From Ooceraea biroi (Eukaryota; Arthropoda; Insecta; Hymenoptera; Formicidae), in contig NC_039512.1 of the NCBI RefSeq assembly GCF_003672135.1, positions 4,682,874-4,746,873 of the forward strand: 64,000 nt of DNA, read 5' to 3'. The notes under the pieces were generated by a model. That model saw only the letters and a program-made list of their open reading frames with translations. It searched no databases and was not told the origin of the DNA. Of this stretch, positions 1-13,525 are shown piece by piece. How positions within the stretch are numbered: position 1 is the first letter of the stretch; each line of letters starts with the position of its first letter. Made by a program: the position numbers and the translations under genes.

Positions 1-3000
1 TGATTAAGATTAACGTTTAATTGTTTATTGTCCCGAGGTCCGTTACGCTCCGCGCTCGAGCACGCGAAATTGCTCGATAGTTCGAGCAATCGGCGCGAAG
101 TGATCGCGAGCTTCTGGTTACGTGACGCATCATTACGGAGGACACGGGTCATTCAGTACTGGCCGCAATGAACGATACGTAAATGTTACGCACAAGCGGC
201 AATTGTTAAGGAAGACAGCGACTCGAATATCTCGTTAGCTAGACAGGCGCATAATGCGAGACTAACAATAAAAATAGCTATCGGCGATAAGACGCAGCCA
301 TAATATGCCGCGGAATTAATGCGGGTTATTGCATAGTATGCTAGCCGGAGGAGTCGGCGGGCTCCTGACGTCCAAGAGAAACACGGCGAAGCCGCATGAT
401 GCGCGCGGGCCGAATATTGTATCTCACCGAATGACGCGAATGACGATGACATCATCGACAACGCATGCGTATTAATGGCGGACACCGAGGCACGGACCGT
501 AGCTGGGCCGCGCTCGCGAGGACCACGAAAATAGAACTGCGGAGGTTGACCCTATACAATAAAAGCGACTGGATTATGTTTGCTGTCTGCTAGAGCGATC
601 CCGTCCATATTTTGATTCTTTTCGTCTTTTTTTTTTTTACTTTTTTTGCATTACGAAATATCTCGAGTATCGTTAATCATAACGGCGACCTCAATATGAC
701 TGGCATGGAGAAATTATATTTTTTGGAGAATTTCGGTAGAGCAGAGATGCGTTGGGTGCGTATAGTGGAAAAAAAATAATTAACGCTCAAAATTCGTGCA
801 AAAAAGAATCCAGAAATACGCACACACGCATGTATGATACGTGCGGTGTACAACCGCTTGCCGCTTGAACAAGCACTTGAGATGATCTGAAAATATCAGA
901 AGATGAAGCGTGCAAGGTACGCGCTGCATTCATCAGAGTTCGTAAACTCGAAGTTATATAAGAATGTTAAGATACGCTGATGGAGCAAAACACAAACGCG
1001 ATAACGCGAATTTGTGCGCAACGCGCGCAGCTGATACGACGACGTTCTATCATCACCCCCCCACCCCCCCGTTATCGCATTTATTCTTCTCGCTATCGGC
1101 AGTGCCGAAAGTGCTGACACGCGTCTTCTCGCGGGCAGGTGTCCTCGCGAAGCTGGTCACACCACTGACGTGACCGCGCGGCGTGGCGCGGCGAGGCGTC
1201 GCGTCGCATCGGGTCGTCGGCACGCGTGCACAATCCGCTCGCACAGTTGTGCTCGCGTATCGCTCGAGAGCGGCCACGATATCATCTTCAGAGAGCCGCG
1301 CGCGCGTGCCACCGATCGCTCGGCACTCTCGCGCGAGAGGCGGCCGGAATTATATCTCGCGGGTTCTCGTCGCGCGAGTTCTTCGCACGGCGCGCGACGC
1401 TGCGCGGCGGGTACCAGGCACGCCGGGAAATACGCGCGCGCGATTAGAAGAGACGGAGCGCGGAGCGCGCGTGGAAATTCCAGCGATTCGCGGCGAGCGA
1501 GCGGTTTCCTCGGAGAAAAAAATTAACGGGGATACCGCCGCCGGCAAATGCTGTCGTCGGCGGTGTCGTCGGCGGTGACAAAAGTCGCAGCCGGACAGAT
1601 AAGGATCCCGCGAGTGCACGCAATCGATATTGGAGCTGCGAAGCGGTGACGCGCCCGAAGGTCGCGCCAGCGACGCAGCGGCGTGCACGCGTGATCCGAC
1701 CGACTGACTCGCGCACGCGTGCGCGATATCGGAGCACGCGGGAGAGTATTTCGGCCCGAAAGCCGAACGCACACGGCGCGCGTGTGTGCGTGAGGCCGAA
1801 TCGTTCGCGGAATCGCAAACGAGTCTCCGCGTCCGTGATCTCGGCGGGCTCTCTGTCGCCCGTGCCCGTCGCGCAGCCGAGTCTCGCGCGACTCGCCGCT
1901 ACAGTCGCAGCTTGTCGCTTTGCCAGGAGAAAGCAGAATTAATTTGCGCTCAATTGCGCGGCTCGCGCTTCTCGGCACGGATTGCGCGCGGTGCTGAACT
2001 TTAAAATTGGAATCCCGAAATGTGAGAGGAGATACATTTAGGAGACTAAGGTTCGACGTAGTAGTCGTGGGATACACTTCGCGGAAAATAAACGTGACGA
2101 AAGGTGTGAGGCAAGGGTGATGAGGGAGTGGTCCACGCGTGTAAAGTGCAATTGCGAGGGCGTTCTAATAAGACCAGGTCGGAATAGCACCTGGTGAATG
2201 AATCGTGACGAGGGAACGACAAAGATACGGAACGGCGTAAAGTAGAGTAAAGTGCGGAGTATCGAGCTGATAAGATCATTCGCGCTGCTGGATCGGCGCA
2301 GAGGCGGGTGAGGGGCCAACCGGCACTCTTGGACGATTGTCGCGGTCTTGGAGGCAACTCTCGAGGCTGGAAATGCCGCTTGTAATGCACTTCTGAGTGC
2401 AGCGTGCGTCCGCTGCTCTTCGTGTACGTTTGAAAGCGGACATCGGCAACCTCGCGAAAGCGCCGTAACGCGGTTGCGACGCCATCGATCCGATACCCGG
2501 AGGAAACGCCCGAGGTAGTTAATTATACCGCACTCCTCCCCTCCCTCCTCCCCTCCCGCGACGCAAAACGATGGATTAAAACTATTCTGAAGTACACTTT
2601 GTTTAATTCTTCTTCCTCGAAGCGTTCACTCATCATCGATCGTTCTGCGATGCCATATTGGTTACCGAATCGCTCCAGACGACAAAGAACAAGATTCTTT
2701 CGTTTTACATCGACATTTGCGTCTTTGAAAGTCAGTCCTTAGAAAACACTCCTCGTTATCCGGCCTTTATCGTGAAAGACGTTGATAAGGAGACGCAAAT
2801 AGATTCGAAGTTAACGTTAACGCGAGCAGCGGGGGAGTTAAAAGCGTGGAAAATGTTTTTTTTCTGCTTTCAAAGACGCTTCGCAATTTTCCGGCTGACA
2901 ATTTTGTCGTGCGGCGTAATTTCATCTAATCGCGTCGATCGCGCGAGGGGCACGCCGCACGCGCGCCGGTTGACTTACGCGTGTTCGACGCGGTCGCGTG

Positions 3001-3126
3001 TCCGGTGCAGGCGAGTGCTGCACGCGCGAAGACTCGGGTGGAGCTCGTTAGTATATATTAAACTATTAACGCGATTACTTGGAAACCAAGCTCTTTTCTA
3101 ACGACTGCGCGCGTCTATTTTCTGCG
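1..3126. other. 5' flank of the I-kappa-B-like gene, no coding gene seen
   Basis: No ORF here shows a recognisable domain or a splice-bounded exon structure. From about 1020 to 2050 the DNA is strongly GC- and CpG-rich and open in several frames on both strands, which is what GC-rich non-coding DNA does by chance. This block lies about 1-2 kb upstream of the first candidate splice donor at 3146 and is a reasonable place for the promoter or first untranslated exon of the downstream gene; that is inference. Confidence 0.4.
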
Positions 3127-4103
3127 ATGCCAGAGCAAGTCTCCGGTAAGTCTCTCAGCTGCAGACACGAGAAAACGAATCGAGGAGCTACACCGAGAAA
3201 TATTCTTTGAAACCGTGCGCAGAATCAACGTATGTACTCTTTAGATTTTTATCACATATTTGTTACTTGGTCGAAAATAATTTTCATCTAAATAACAATT
3301 ATTATCTTCTGTCTTGTTAATATAAATTTTCTTAAAAATCATAAATCATAAACTTGCTCTCCAAAATTTGACAAAATTTTATAATCGAAATTTGTTTATA
3401 TAGATAAATAAATAGAAATTATTCTTTGTATAATTTTTATTAAATAATTTTAATTAGCTTACTTTATATATCTCGAAAACTCAAGATATCATTAAAAAAT
3501 GATAACGTTATTATCATTAAATGGCGAAATTAATTTAAAATAACATTTTTAAATAAAATAACATTTGCCTGGATAATTATGGGCAATTATGATATAATAA
3601 TGATAAATTCTTATTAAAAATTTTTATTCCCGAGAAATTTAATTAAAAATTAATTTATTATCGCTACTTTTTGCCTCGAGGGAGAAACAGCAGTGTAGTA
3701 TTTACCTATCTTCTTAATTTCTCAGCACTTAAACTTTATGAAAAAAAATTTGCTAATTTAAATGCCTCAACAACTCGCTTGGCCATAAAATTTGATAAAA
3801 AACTTCAGTAAATTTAGAATCAACCTAACAGTAAATGGAAGTATGTGTCATCCAAAGAACATGATCAGTGTCATTAACAATAATAATTAATTTTAATAAC
3901 GATAATTAATTGTCTTTGGGTTATCGCAAAGTCTCTCCAGCGAGCTCCAACTTCTCGAGCGTGATTCTTCGTGATGTTGTTCTATATGATTTTTCATATC
4001 TTATTTAATTACGAGCTACATATATGTCTTTGCAAGCCAATCGATTTTATCCACTTATCAACAATCGCATCTTTTAATTGTCTCCTAAGCTGTAATCTAG
4101 TAA

Positions 4104-4141
<38 letters not shown>

Positions 4142-4662
4142 AAAGGTAACAAATATGTATTTATTTTAATACATATGTATTTTCTGATGAGTAATGTGCG
4201 GCGCTATCGAACGATAACGCTTTCAACAACAAAGGATGGTCGCAGATACCAACACGCAAAAAAATGGAAAGCATTCATATCTAACAGATGGTAGCGTGAT
4301 AAACATTTCTGCGCTATTGTTGCATTGTTGTTAAAGCTGTTTTACAAACAGTGACGCAAAACGAAAGATGCAATATTTAAATTTCTTAAACAATTCATTA
4401 TATTAAGATACATAAAGTCGTTGTTTACACAGAGAAGTCCTAAAGAATTCTGAATGCCATATATTTATTACACACTTATTTCAAGTATTGCTCATGTTTA
4501 CACGAATTTAACTTGATAATATCAATAAATAAGAATTTTAATTACGTATGCACTACCAAAGTCCGAAGAAATCACCTTCATGATTGAATTCTAAGCAATT
4601 AATTTCTGCTATGTTAATGTTTTGCAGATTCACCTAAAAACAAAGTTTCCAAGACCAGCTGA
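3127..4662 (+). other. Candidate 5' untranslated exons with a spliced 17-codon upstream ORF
   Basis: A good donor (ccg|gtaagt) ends a possible exon at 3145 and a good acceptor (ttttgcag) starts the next at 4628. Joining them creates an ATG at 3127 that reads 17 codons, MPEQVSDSPKNKVSKTS, to a TGA at 4660-4662, about 105 bases before the main start at 4769. An in-frame TGA near 4682 closes the main frame upstream, so this ORF is separate from the main protein. If the join is real it is an upstream ORF that could lower translation. The exon pair is predicted from splice signals only. Confidence 0.4.
4108..4139. repeat. CT dinucleotide microsatellite
   Basis: An uninterrupted run of about 16 CT units, inside the presumed first intron of the I-kappa-B-like gene. 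Confidence 0.95.
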
Positions 4663-4666
4663 TAAC

Positions 4667-4694
4667 CACGTGAAAACCACGTGAAAACCACGTG
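4667..4694 (+). promoter_or_regulatory. Three CACGTG E-boxes spaced exactly 11 bp apart
   Basis: CACGTG occurs at 4667-4672, 4678-4683 and 4689-4694 as a perfect tandem of an 11-bp unit (CACGTGAAAAC). It lies in the presumed second 5' untranslated exon, about 75 bases before the main ATG. CACGTG is the classic site for Myc/Max, USF and CLOCK/CYCLE bHLH factors. Binding is not shown by the sequence; the unit could also be a simple local duplication. Confidence 0.5.
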
Positions 4695-4768
4695 AAGACG
4701 TTCTTCAAGTAATCGTCCCTGGAAACCAGATCACCGCTTACCACATAAAGTTAGGGGAAACCCGAACA

Positions 4769-7700
4769 ATGGCGAACATGGCATATACCAGCAGAGTTTC
4801 GCCACTCCGGATCGAGAAGCGAGTGCTGCAGCGCGTCTCGATTACGGATTGCTCATCCGTCAGTTCCCTGGAGGAGGACAGTGGATCGGCCGAGTCCGAG
4901 GATATGTCCATCAGCCCGGACACATCCTGTCGCTCGAGTGCGGACGCGGACAAGAGTTTTGATCTCGAAGAGGACTTTCGCAAGAAACTCGACAAGTTCG
5001 ACGACATAATCGAGAAGATAGAGAATCTGCGATTTGCGCGCAACAGCGACGACAAGTTCGACGACATAATCGAGAAGATTGAGAATCTGCGATTCGCACG
5101 CAACAACGACGACGACGATGACGGCGCGAACGCTAATGAAAACGTGCGTGGAACACGTCGCGTCAGTCGTGAGAATGTGGACAATATCGAGTATCGGAAT
5201 ACCTACAAGTTACAAACATATCATTGCATCGATAGCGAGGATATAAATAATAACGAGGACATCGTCACGACTGATGACAACAACAAAAGCTGCCTGCTTA
5301 ACATATATAACGAACCCGGTGACGAGGAAGGGCGAGAATCCTTAGACGATCGCAATTCAGTAGACAACGACTCGGAAGTCGAGCGGGAGCAACGACACGA
5401 AGACTCTGACGACTCCGACCTGATCGAGCGCGGACCGATCAAACCCGACTACCAACCCCTTCGTGGACACCCCTATTCCATGGTAACCTGCCTGTCGCGT
5501 GTGACTGACAGTGCGAACGTGGCCCACGTGGACTACGACAAGACAGCCGAGCAGATCCTGAGAAATAAGGACTTCAGCGAGAAACTAAATCCCTGCTTGG
5601 ATCAGCTATCGAACTCGAATCGCAATCAGTCGTCGATCGGGACGATAGTTGGGAACCTGGCGTTGAATGCCGAATGGATCGGAGAGAAAGCTGATGACAT
5701 GTACCGTAGTGATCTTGCCAACGATGTAAGTGGGAGCAGACGTACTTATGTTTCTCCGAAATTTCGAAATATTTTCCTCTATTTCTTTTATGTGTTAAGT
5801 GAATTTTGTGAACTTATTTTCATAGAAAACAATTTCCCACATTTTTCAATAATTGTTTATTCTTGTAAGTTTTTCTTTATAATTTTGCTCATGCGCTTAT
5901 TTTGAGAAATAACTGTGCGAAATTATGCACTTATATTGTGATATCAAAATAAGAATATGGCACAGAAGGATTTCCTAAGTTCTACAGTAAAGAAGTGCAG
6001 TTCTGCAGTTTATCTTATTCTAGACCGCGGCACTTCCCTCGATAATCGTCAACAATCCGGACGAGGAGTACTTGATGAACATCCTGTCGCGTGGTGGTTT
6101 CCAAGCCGCGGTACTCTCTGATACCGGCAGTCACTCGATTCCTTCGCCGAGTGCGAAAACCTGGTCCGACTCTCCGGCGAGCAGCTATAACTACGTCGTC
6201 TCGAGGTCGAACAGTCGGGCGTCGAGTCGCGCCCAATCGCCCGGTTCTGGTATAAACTTGGAGTCGCCGCAGATGCACGTAAACGTCATCGGTAGCCCGC
6301 TCGGTTCACCGCAGGTAAGCCTGTAATATCTGCATAAATGCATGAGCGCGTGCATAAGCAGCGCTTCAGCGAATCCGAACGCGAGGAATAAATGAACCAA
6401 AGTACATCGCAGAAGGCTTACGCGACTGCACTGTGTATGGTTTGTGAGGAAGTGTAACATTACACCGTCTAAAGAACAATTTTCTGGTTGAGATAATTAT
6501 GAACTAAGATTACTATCAAATAACTTTTTCTTTGCACGCAATTATTGTATTTAATAATTTTAGTTAAATCAACTTTATGTAACATCAATATGTTATCATT
6601 TAATAATTTATTGTCAGTTAAATTAAAATTATATTCTATTAATATATTTTATAGTAATTTATTAACAAAACTTTTTTGTAAATATGCACACTGTACTTAT
6701 TTTTAAAAAGCTGTGATCGGGGTACTATTGATACTAATTCAGTTGAATTTATTAAATTATTTAAAATTTATTAAATTTATCACTGCAGAAAATGCCACAA
6801 AAATAAACTCATAAGTTTATATATTTAAATCTCTAACTTTCTCCTACTCATAAACTCAAAAAGCTTCAATTCATAAAACATCTTTTATGACAGTTTTTAT
6901 CCATATCTTATAAAAAAATATTCAAGTGGTTACTCAACGATGTACAAATTTATGTCGCGATTGCCGTTTGCGGTTTTTCGCTGTCCCGATATAAATAGAA
7001 AATGAATTCACGTCAGATCATTCAATGAAGCGTGCATCTTCTTCTTTCGCAGATCGCATCGACTTACCGAGTGCCGCAAGCGTTGTCCTCTTCATCTTCG
7101 TCCTCCAATCAATCCTATGGCGACGCGTCCAGCCCGTTGAATTATCAGACACCTCTCAACTATCAGATCGAGAAACAGCTTGGCGAATCTGATTGGAAGG
7201 GACTCTACGATTCCTCGGGAACGATCGTCAACAGCAGTGACACTCTCGACTGTACATTGCTTCAGCTCGTGGAACAGGTCATAGAGGAGGATAAGCAACG
7301 CAAGGTGCTGAAGGAACCGCAGTTGGCCTCGAATGCCCCTTGCTTCTCGTCGATTTACAACAACCGGTGCGCGTCGGTGCGGACATTATTGGAGAACAAT
7401 CTGAGCCTTGCATCGCACGAGCGTCCCGTGAACAACATGCGGAACGATAAGCCGGAGACTTGCCTGAACATGCCGGCGAACACGAATGCCAATCTTGTCG
7501 GCAACCTGCCCATCGATGATGGTCTTGTCTCGGTTTACACGAACAAGGAGAACACCAGTGGATGTACCTTTGTGAGTCGCACGATCAACAATCATGCGAC
7601 GAATCTGGAGCAAAGGTATTATGAGCCGGCTATGAAGAATGCTCAGGTCAACGTGACGCAGCATAATGGTTTGCATGACATCGGCCTGAACGGCGAGGTA

Positions 7701-10700
7701 TCCGTGAAGACGAACGAGCAAAGTTTGCGCACGTCGCAGGAGAAGTATGCAATGTTTCACACCACCGGCGAAGAGAAGAGGTATAACCAGCCATCATCGC
7801 AGACGTTCGTGCCCAACGATTATCAGATCCCGACGATAGTTTCTTCATTCATGTCCAGCCACCCGCAAAGGTAAAGTCACTTCCGTGATTTCTGGAACGC
7901 GTGAACGCGTCTGTCGAGATGAAGTAATATCGAATGACTAAGGGAATGATGACTATTGATGATGGATAATATTAATAAGATAATATTAATAAGATGTGTC
8001 GATCCTTGAACAGAAAAATAGATTTGAAGTTTAAAAATACGTATTTTTACTTCGAAGCAAAACTTCGTTTCCTCAAGGAAACAATCGAATATCGCTCTCC
8101 ATATTCCTAGATGCATTTTAAATTGCAAGTTGCAATTGCACTGCTCGTAAGTGCGAAGAAAGATGTGTATCCTACTTCTGCGAAATATAATAAAAATTAA
8201 TAACAGACATGTGTGACAGTGGAACATGCGATAATGAGAAATGTGATAAATTAACAAATTTCCATTGAAGTATTTCCTCAAGTTACCAGCCTTTGAGCAT
8301 ATTGGAAAAACATATTGGAAATTTGCTAATTATAAATCAGAATGAATAATTAATATCTCTCATGCACATATAAATATTAATAAAAACGGTGCTTAAAAAA
8401 TTGAATTATTGAAACGTTTTTATAATTTGTAGAAATAAAATATCTCTTAAATTATAAGACACAAAGTATTAAAAACTATGATTTTTATTATTTTACTACC
8501 ACAATTATTATCATGTAGCTCTTGAGAAGAGGTAATAAAAAATGCGGTTAATGACCTGATTTCGTTTCAGTCGAGGCATAGTACCGTGGCCGTCGCTAAA
8601 TTTACCATCTGTGAGAGCGAGCGAGAGATTGAAGGAAGGATTACATCCTAAGGAAGTGGAAAGAGCCATGAGTAATCTCCTAAAGAAATCCGTAGAAGAA
8701 CTAGCGGCCGCCGACGGGGATGGTGACACGTACGTAATTCATTTCGTTCCATATAAATGGGCATGGATATAGTGCACAAAAGAAGTTTATATCGTTTATA
8801 GCATTATATCTATTATATTAAAATAAATACGTTAATTCTGATGCACAGAATCCAAGATTTGTTTTGAGATAATTTTTTTCGAGCACTAATATGATCGAAA
8901 TAGACAATAAAATCTTGACATCCAAGTAAAACAAAAATGAGAAATGTCAATAATAGAAACAATTATTTTTCGCATTTTATCGCATTTATTAGTTCGTTTT
9001 CTTTTCTCAAAATAATCAACTCGATGCCGGCCTTTAATTTAACGAGTTAACGGTGACAATCACGTGTGACAGGGCACTGATGTGTCTGGTGGGTAATCCG
9101 GAAGAGTTAACAAAGAAGAAAGCGTATCTGGCGCCGTTAGTCGAGAGATTGGGCAACATGCCGGGCGCTCTGTCGATGATGAACAATCGCGGCGAGGACG
9201 CTTTGTACTTGGCCGCCATGAATTGTCCGGAAATGCCGTACGTCACCGGATATCTGGCCGCCGCAATGCTGCAGAAGGGGATCAATATCAACCAAAAGTT
9301 ATATCACAACGTGAGTTTCCTTATCTTCTCGCGATTCCTCGCGATTTGCAAAACCCGTGATTTGCACGAGTCATCAATTCGCTCGAATTTGCAATCATTT
9401 GTTGCAATCAAGCGTACTGCATTTAGAGTGTCTTCGAGCGAAACGATTCTGATTACGTGGAATGCATACATTCTTATCGGTGAAGTAATAATGCAAACGG
9501 TTATTAGTTAATAAATGCACCTCTGAGTGATTAATTGCACATAATTGCTGAATGAGTGTCGCGCGGCACGCTTGAGAGAAAAAAAAAATAATAAAATTGC
9601 CAGAGTCGACGAGTGGCGTAAAGATAATCTCGCACGCGATAGCGAATGATTTTCCGATATGTTATCGTCGTCTTTCATTTCAGGGTGACACGCTGATACA
9701 CTCAGTAGCGGCACGTGGCGATTCCCACGGAGAAATCTTGGCGGAGTTGTTAGCATCGAAGACGCTACAAGGAAGTCCAGTTTTCGACCTGTCCAAGTGC
9801 AATTACAACGGTTAATTGAACTTGAAGGGCATAAAAATTACGAAGAAAAATTAGTGAGGTAGTTGTCCCGATGAGAAAAATGAAAACGGGTTCGTATTTC
9901 AGGAAGAACCGCTCTTCACATAGCAGTTGAATCACACGACCCAGTCAGACGAGGCATCAAGTCCTTGGCCACGACGCGTCTGCTCTTGGAGAACGGCGCT
10001 GACCTCATGGTGAAAGAAAGCAAGTGTGGCGACACCGCTTTACACATGGCAGCATCATTGAGTTGTGATCCCGCGCTCCTGAAGGTAATTCACCTGAGAG
10101 ATTCCCTAGGTCAAATTACTCGCTTGAATTGCTCGTAAAATCGAAATGTTGAAGCTCGCGTATTGCCTCTGCCAGCTAATAAGAAACGTTTCAACTTTGT
10201 TGGTGCAAAGTCTCTTTTGGAAATCTTGTGATTCTCTTGTGGATAAAAGGTAGACAAATAAAATAGTAAAAATAGTAAAAATGAACTGTTTTGTACAGAG
10301 ACGTTGATAGTTTTGAAAAGTTTCTCGGTTATTTAAGATTCTGGCAAGTATAGTTTTTTTCTCTTATTAATTTCACATAAACATTAATCTAACAATTAAT
10401 CTAAAGTGTAATATAATACAATCGCCAGGTTAATTGCATTCAAAGTGTCAAGTTTAACATCGATAACTGCAATGTTTTTAAAACACTGATGTTCCATTAA
10501 AATTTTCCGTTAAAAGTATTATAAATGTATTTTAATTATAAGTATGTGAAAGAAACTGTGTAATCGAAGAAAAATATACGAGGCATTATGCGATAAAGCA
10601 GCTACAATGTTGTGTTCACATATAAAATGATTATTCATTTTTAATCTCTTTTTTTTTACGTGTGAAGTTTGTATTGCGAAGGATCTACCAGTTGCACACA

Positions 10701-11627
10701 AGAATGATTATAGAAAACAAGAAGAGATGACTCATTGTCACTCACCCAGAATGCCATGAGATAGCTTCTGCTACTATGTTTCTAGTATTAAATTAGTCGA
10801 TAAGAAGTGGCAAAACAACACTGTGTTGCGTCGGGCAATAATAAAAATTAATTTATTGCATTCGATGGGTCTTTTTTGTATATATATTCATAATACATGT
10901 AAAACGATTATTTTTTTAAAAGAACTGTAATTCGTCAAACAGTCGATCCACTTATTTTTATTTTCCATATCGGATACAAACAATTAATTATTTACGTGTT
11001 AATTAATTTTAATTAACATAATTTCTCAGTAACGTCCTGCACTCACCATCAGTACATATCCCACAAAAAGCAATGTAACACTATCGCTCCAGAAGGAAAT
11101 TATTGCCAGACAAAACAACAGAAATAAGAAAATTATCAAATATAATAATTATATGAAATGATGTAAAATGATATGATATGAAAAGTATAAACGCTTTTAA
11201 ATGTACAATAATTTTTAAAGATCGATATTGAAAAGAGAATAAATCTAAATTCTCTTATTCCCTTAATACACCGTAAATGTTACTGTTTCTACGTTAAATT
11301 CATAGGCGACGCGTATCATTATGTGACATAATCGGTTTTCGTTGACATGAATTATACTTATACTCCTCTCGCTTCGTCCAACAGGTGTTGCTGTGCAAGG
11401 CTACTCTGAATGTGAACGAGATTAACTACATGTACAACACGCCGCTGCACATGGCCGCCGCAGTTTCGAGTACCGTGAACTTCGAAAGACAGAAGGAAGT
11501 CTGCCGGCTCCTGATACAAGCCGGAGCTCAGACGAACATACAAAATCGACAGGGGAAGACGCCTCTGGCGCTCGTGTCACCGGACAGGAAGGAAGCGATC
11601 AGGAGGATATTCTACAAGAAATCGTAA
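4769..11627 (+). CDS. Atypical I-kappa-B-like ankyrin-repeat protein (I-kappa-B-zeta/Charon type)
   Basis: Eight coding exons join in phase: 4769-5725, 6024-6314, 7053-7870, 8571-8729, 9073-9310, 9684-9810, 9903-10084 and 11385-11627, giving 1004 residues. The start is the first ATG after an in-frame TGA near 4682. Residues 1-690 are acidic, Ser/Asn-rich and probably disordered. Residues about 735-990 hold ankyrin repeats, seen as DGDTALM, NGDTLIHSVA, NGRTALHIAV, CGDTALHMAA and YNTPLHMAAA, and the protein ends with a repeat cap around RKEAIRRIFYKKS. By eye the repeats match nuclear I-kappa-B-zeta better than Cactus, including the closing IRRI segment. Known members of this family bind NF-kappa-B/Rel factors in the nucleus and modulate immune transcription; that role is inferred here. 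No Cactus-type N-terminal phosphodegron was recognised. The 1.3-kb intron before the last exon is the longest. The 3' end is unknown; an AATAAA lies at 13400. Confidence 0.85.
4991..5110 (+). repeat. In-frame 60-bp tandem duplication in the I-kappa-B-like exon 1
   Basis: Copies at 4991-5050 and 5051-5110 differ at only four bases and encode the same 20-residue unit starting DKFDDIIEKIENLRFAR, apart from one Ser/Asn change near its end. The unit is amphipathic and could form a short helix. The close match suggests a recent duplication. Confidence 0.95.
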
Positions 11628-13525
11628 TGCCGATAAGAGACGCGAAAGTGAGTTTGATCGAGCTCGCGAGTTCTACAAAAGACTGATCTTCACGGAAGTT
11701 TGATTCAGGAGCATTTCTTTCTCTTTTTGGACTCCTTAATGCTTTCCGCTCTATCTCGTGAACGTGCTTCACAAGATCCACACCGTTCATCGTGAACGAA
11801 CTTTTAAAGACTGGTGACTTAAGCCGTTGGTTACAGTGGTGACTTAAGGAAAATCACTAATGATACGTAACGTTGTCGTGGAACAGCCAGGAAATTTATC
11901 GTAATCCGTATTCGGATTGTGAATCAATGAGAAGAATGGCGTCTTAATGGCGCTAAAGCAATTTTATAATCGCGCAGTTCACTCGATGCCGAACGCGTAA
12001 TAGCTATATATAGTTCTAAATATCGACAATTGATGCTCTCCTGCAATTGCGAATGCGAGAAAATGTAAAGTTTATTTGTCTTTCTTTGCAGAATAGCATT
12101 TATTGTGCACGTTACAATCTGGTGATACGCAGCATACGATAGCAAAAGAGACTAAAATCAAATGAGAGAATTAAGCGAGAGGCAAGAAATGCGTTTCAAA
12201 ATACGTCGCCATATTTTTTAACTTTATGTAATTAATTGTTATTGCTTTTCATTGTATTATAATTGTTGCGTAACCATTTTTGCGCTCGGATAATATCGAA
12301 GTGAATATCCGATATCTCACAAATGCCTTACCAGAACGTAACATTAGCTATGTCCAATATTTCACTCATCTATTCTATAATTCTTGTGATTTTTTTCATA
12401 TGAATCGCTTGAATTCTTAATGTCAAATGGAAGCACATACAAAAAGCATTTTATTCAGTTGTTCAAAGTTGTTACGTGATACCACAGCCGCAGGAAGACC
12501 AAACCGCGATATTATCACATTGCTTTAATATAATAGCTTGGTTTTAATATCCAACACTACTGACAATGTCTTTCTCTGATTGTACATATCGTTTATTAAT
12601 ATATTCTTCACTTGAGGTAAGAACGTTTAGATATGTATTAATATTTAGCCATCAACGCTCATGTACATAGTACGAATCGTGCACCAAAAAAGTTTGCTCC
12701 ACGAAGCGACCGCATTTTCCTTAACTGCTCTTTTCGCGCTTTTGTCGACTACTAACATTATAAAAACGATGTTAAGGTCTCAGGAAGAAATTTGAAAAAT
12801 TTCTTTCTTTCTGCCTTCATTTATTTAAATATACGATATAAGGAAACGAAGCGCTAAATCAACAGCTACGAAATTGTTACGTGGAACATCGAATATGAAT
12901 ACTGCTACAACATAGGAAAATGTATTGTAATTCTTGGCGTCGGTGTTGCTACGTGTCGGAAAATCGTAAGTCATTACAATGTGCGCATGATGACTCCGAT
13001 AACGGCGTAGAAGAGGGATTGTGTCGCGGAGCGTGCGTTGCGCGTGTAAATGCGAGTTTTGTCGAGCGTGCATCGGTACCAGAAGTGTGCTACATTAGCA
13101 TATATGTAAATCACCAAATACATTTTTATACATGATAATTATGCCGCCTATGTGTATTGTTACCTCTCTTCCGCACCACTCTTCGTAACCACATTGTAAT
13201 TCCCCGTCTATTTTTACCGAGTCCGAGCGCGTTTCGTGCGATGCATAATGTATGTATACTAAGTCTTCACTGATTCAAGCAGCAGCGACAAATCGAAATA
13301 TCTCAGCACTTTAAGCAAAGCAAAATTAAAATACTCTTATATATCTGAATGAAACTAATATGAAAAAGCATGCCGCAGAAATCTTCACGTTGCTCCCGTA
13401 ATAAACATTCGTCGTACAATTAATTATTAATTTGCTGATTTTTAAGCTTTCTAAGTTTTGTAGTAACAATAGTTTCGTTTGTAGTTAAACGCGAAAAAAA
13501 GTTATATTTGTTAACGATGCAATGG

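Noticed and set aside
1053..2077. Many overlapping ORFs rich in Arg, Ala and Ser
   Set aside because: Typical by-product of CpG-rich non-coding DNA, where stop codons are rare in all frames.
2658..3101. 147-codon plus-strand ORF
   Set aside because: It begins with TTG, shows no domain and switches to GC-rich composition halfway; it more likely lies in the 5' flank or UTR.
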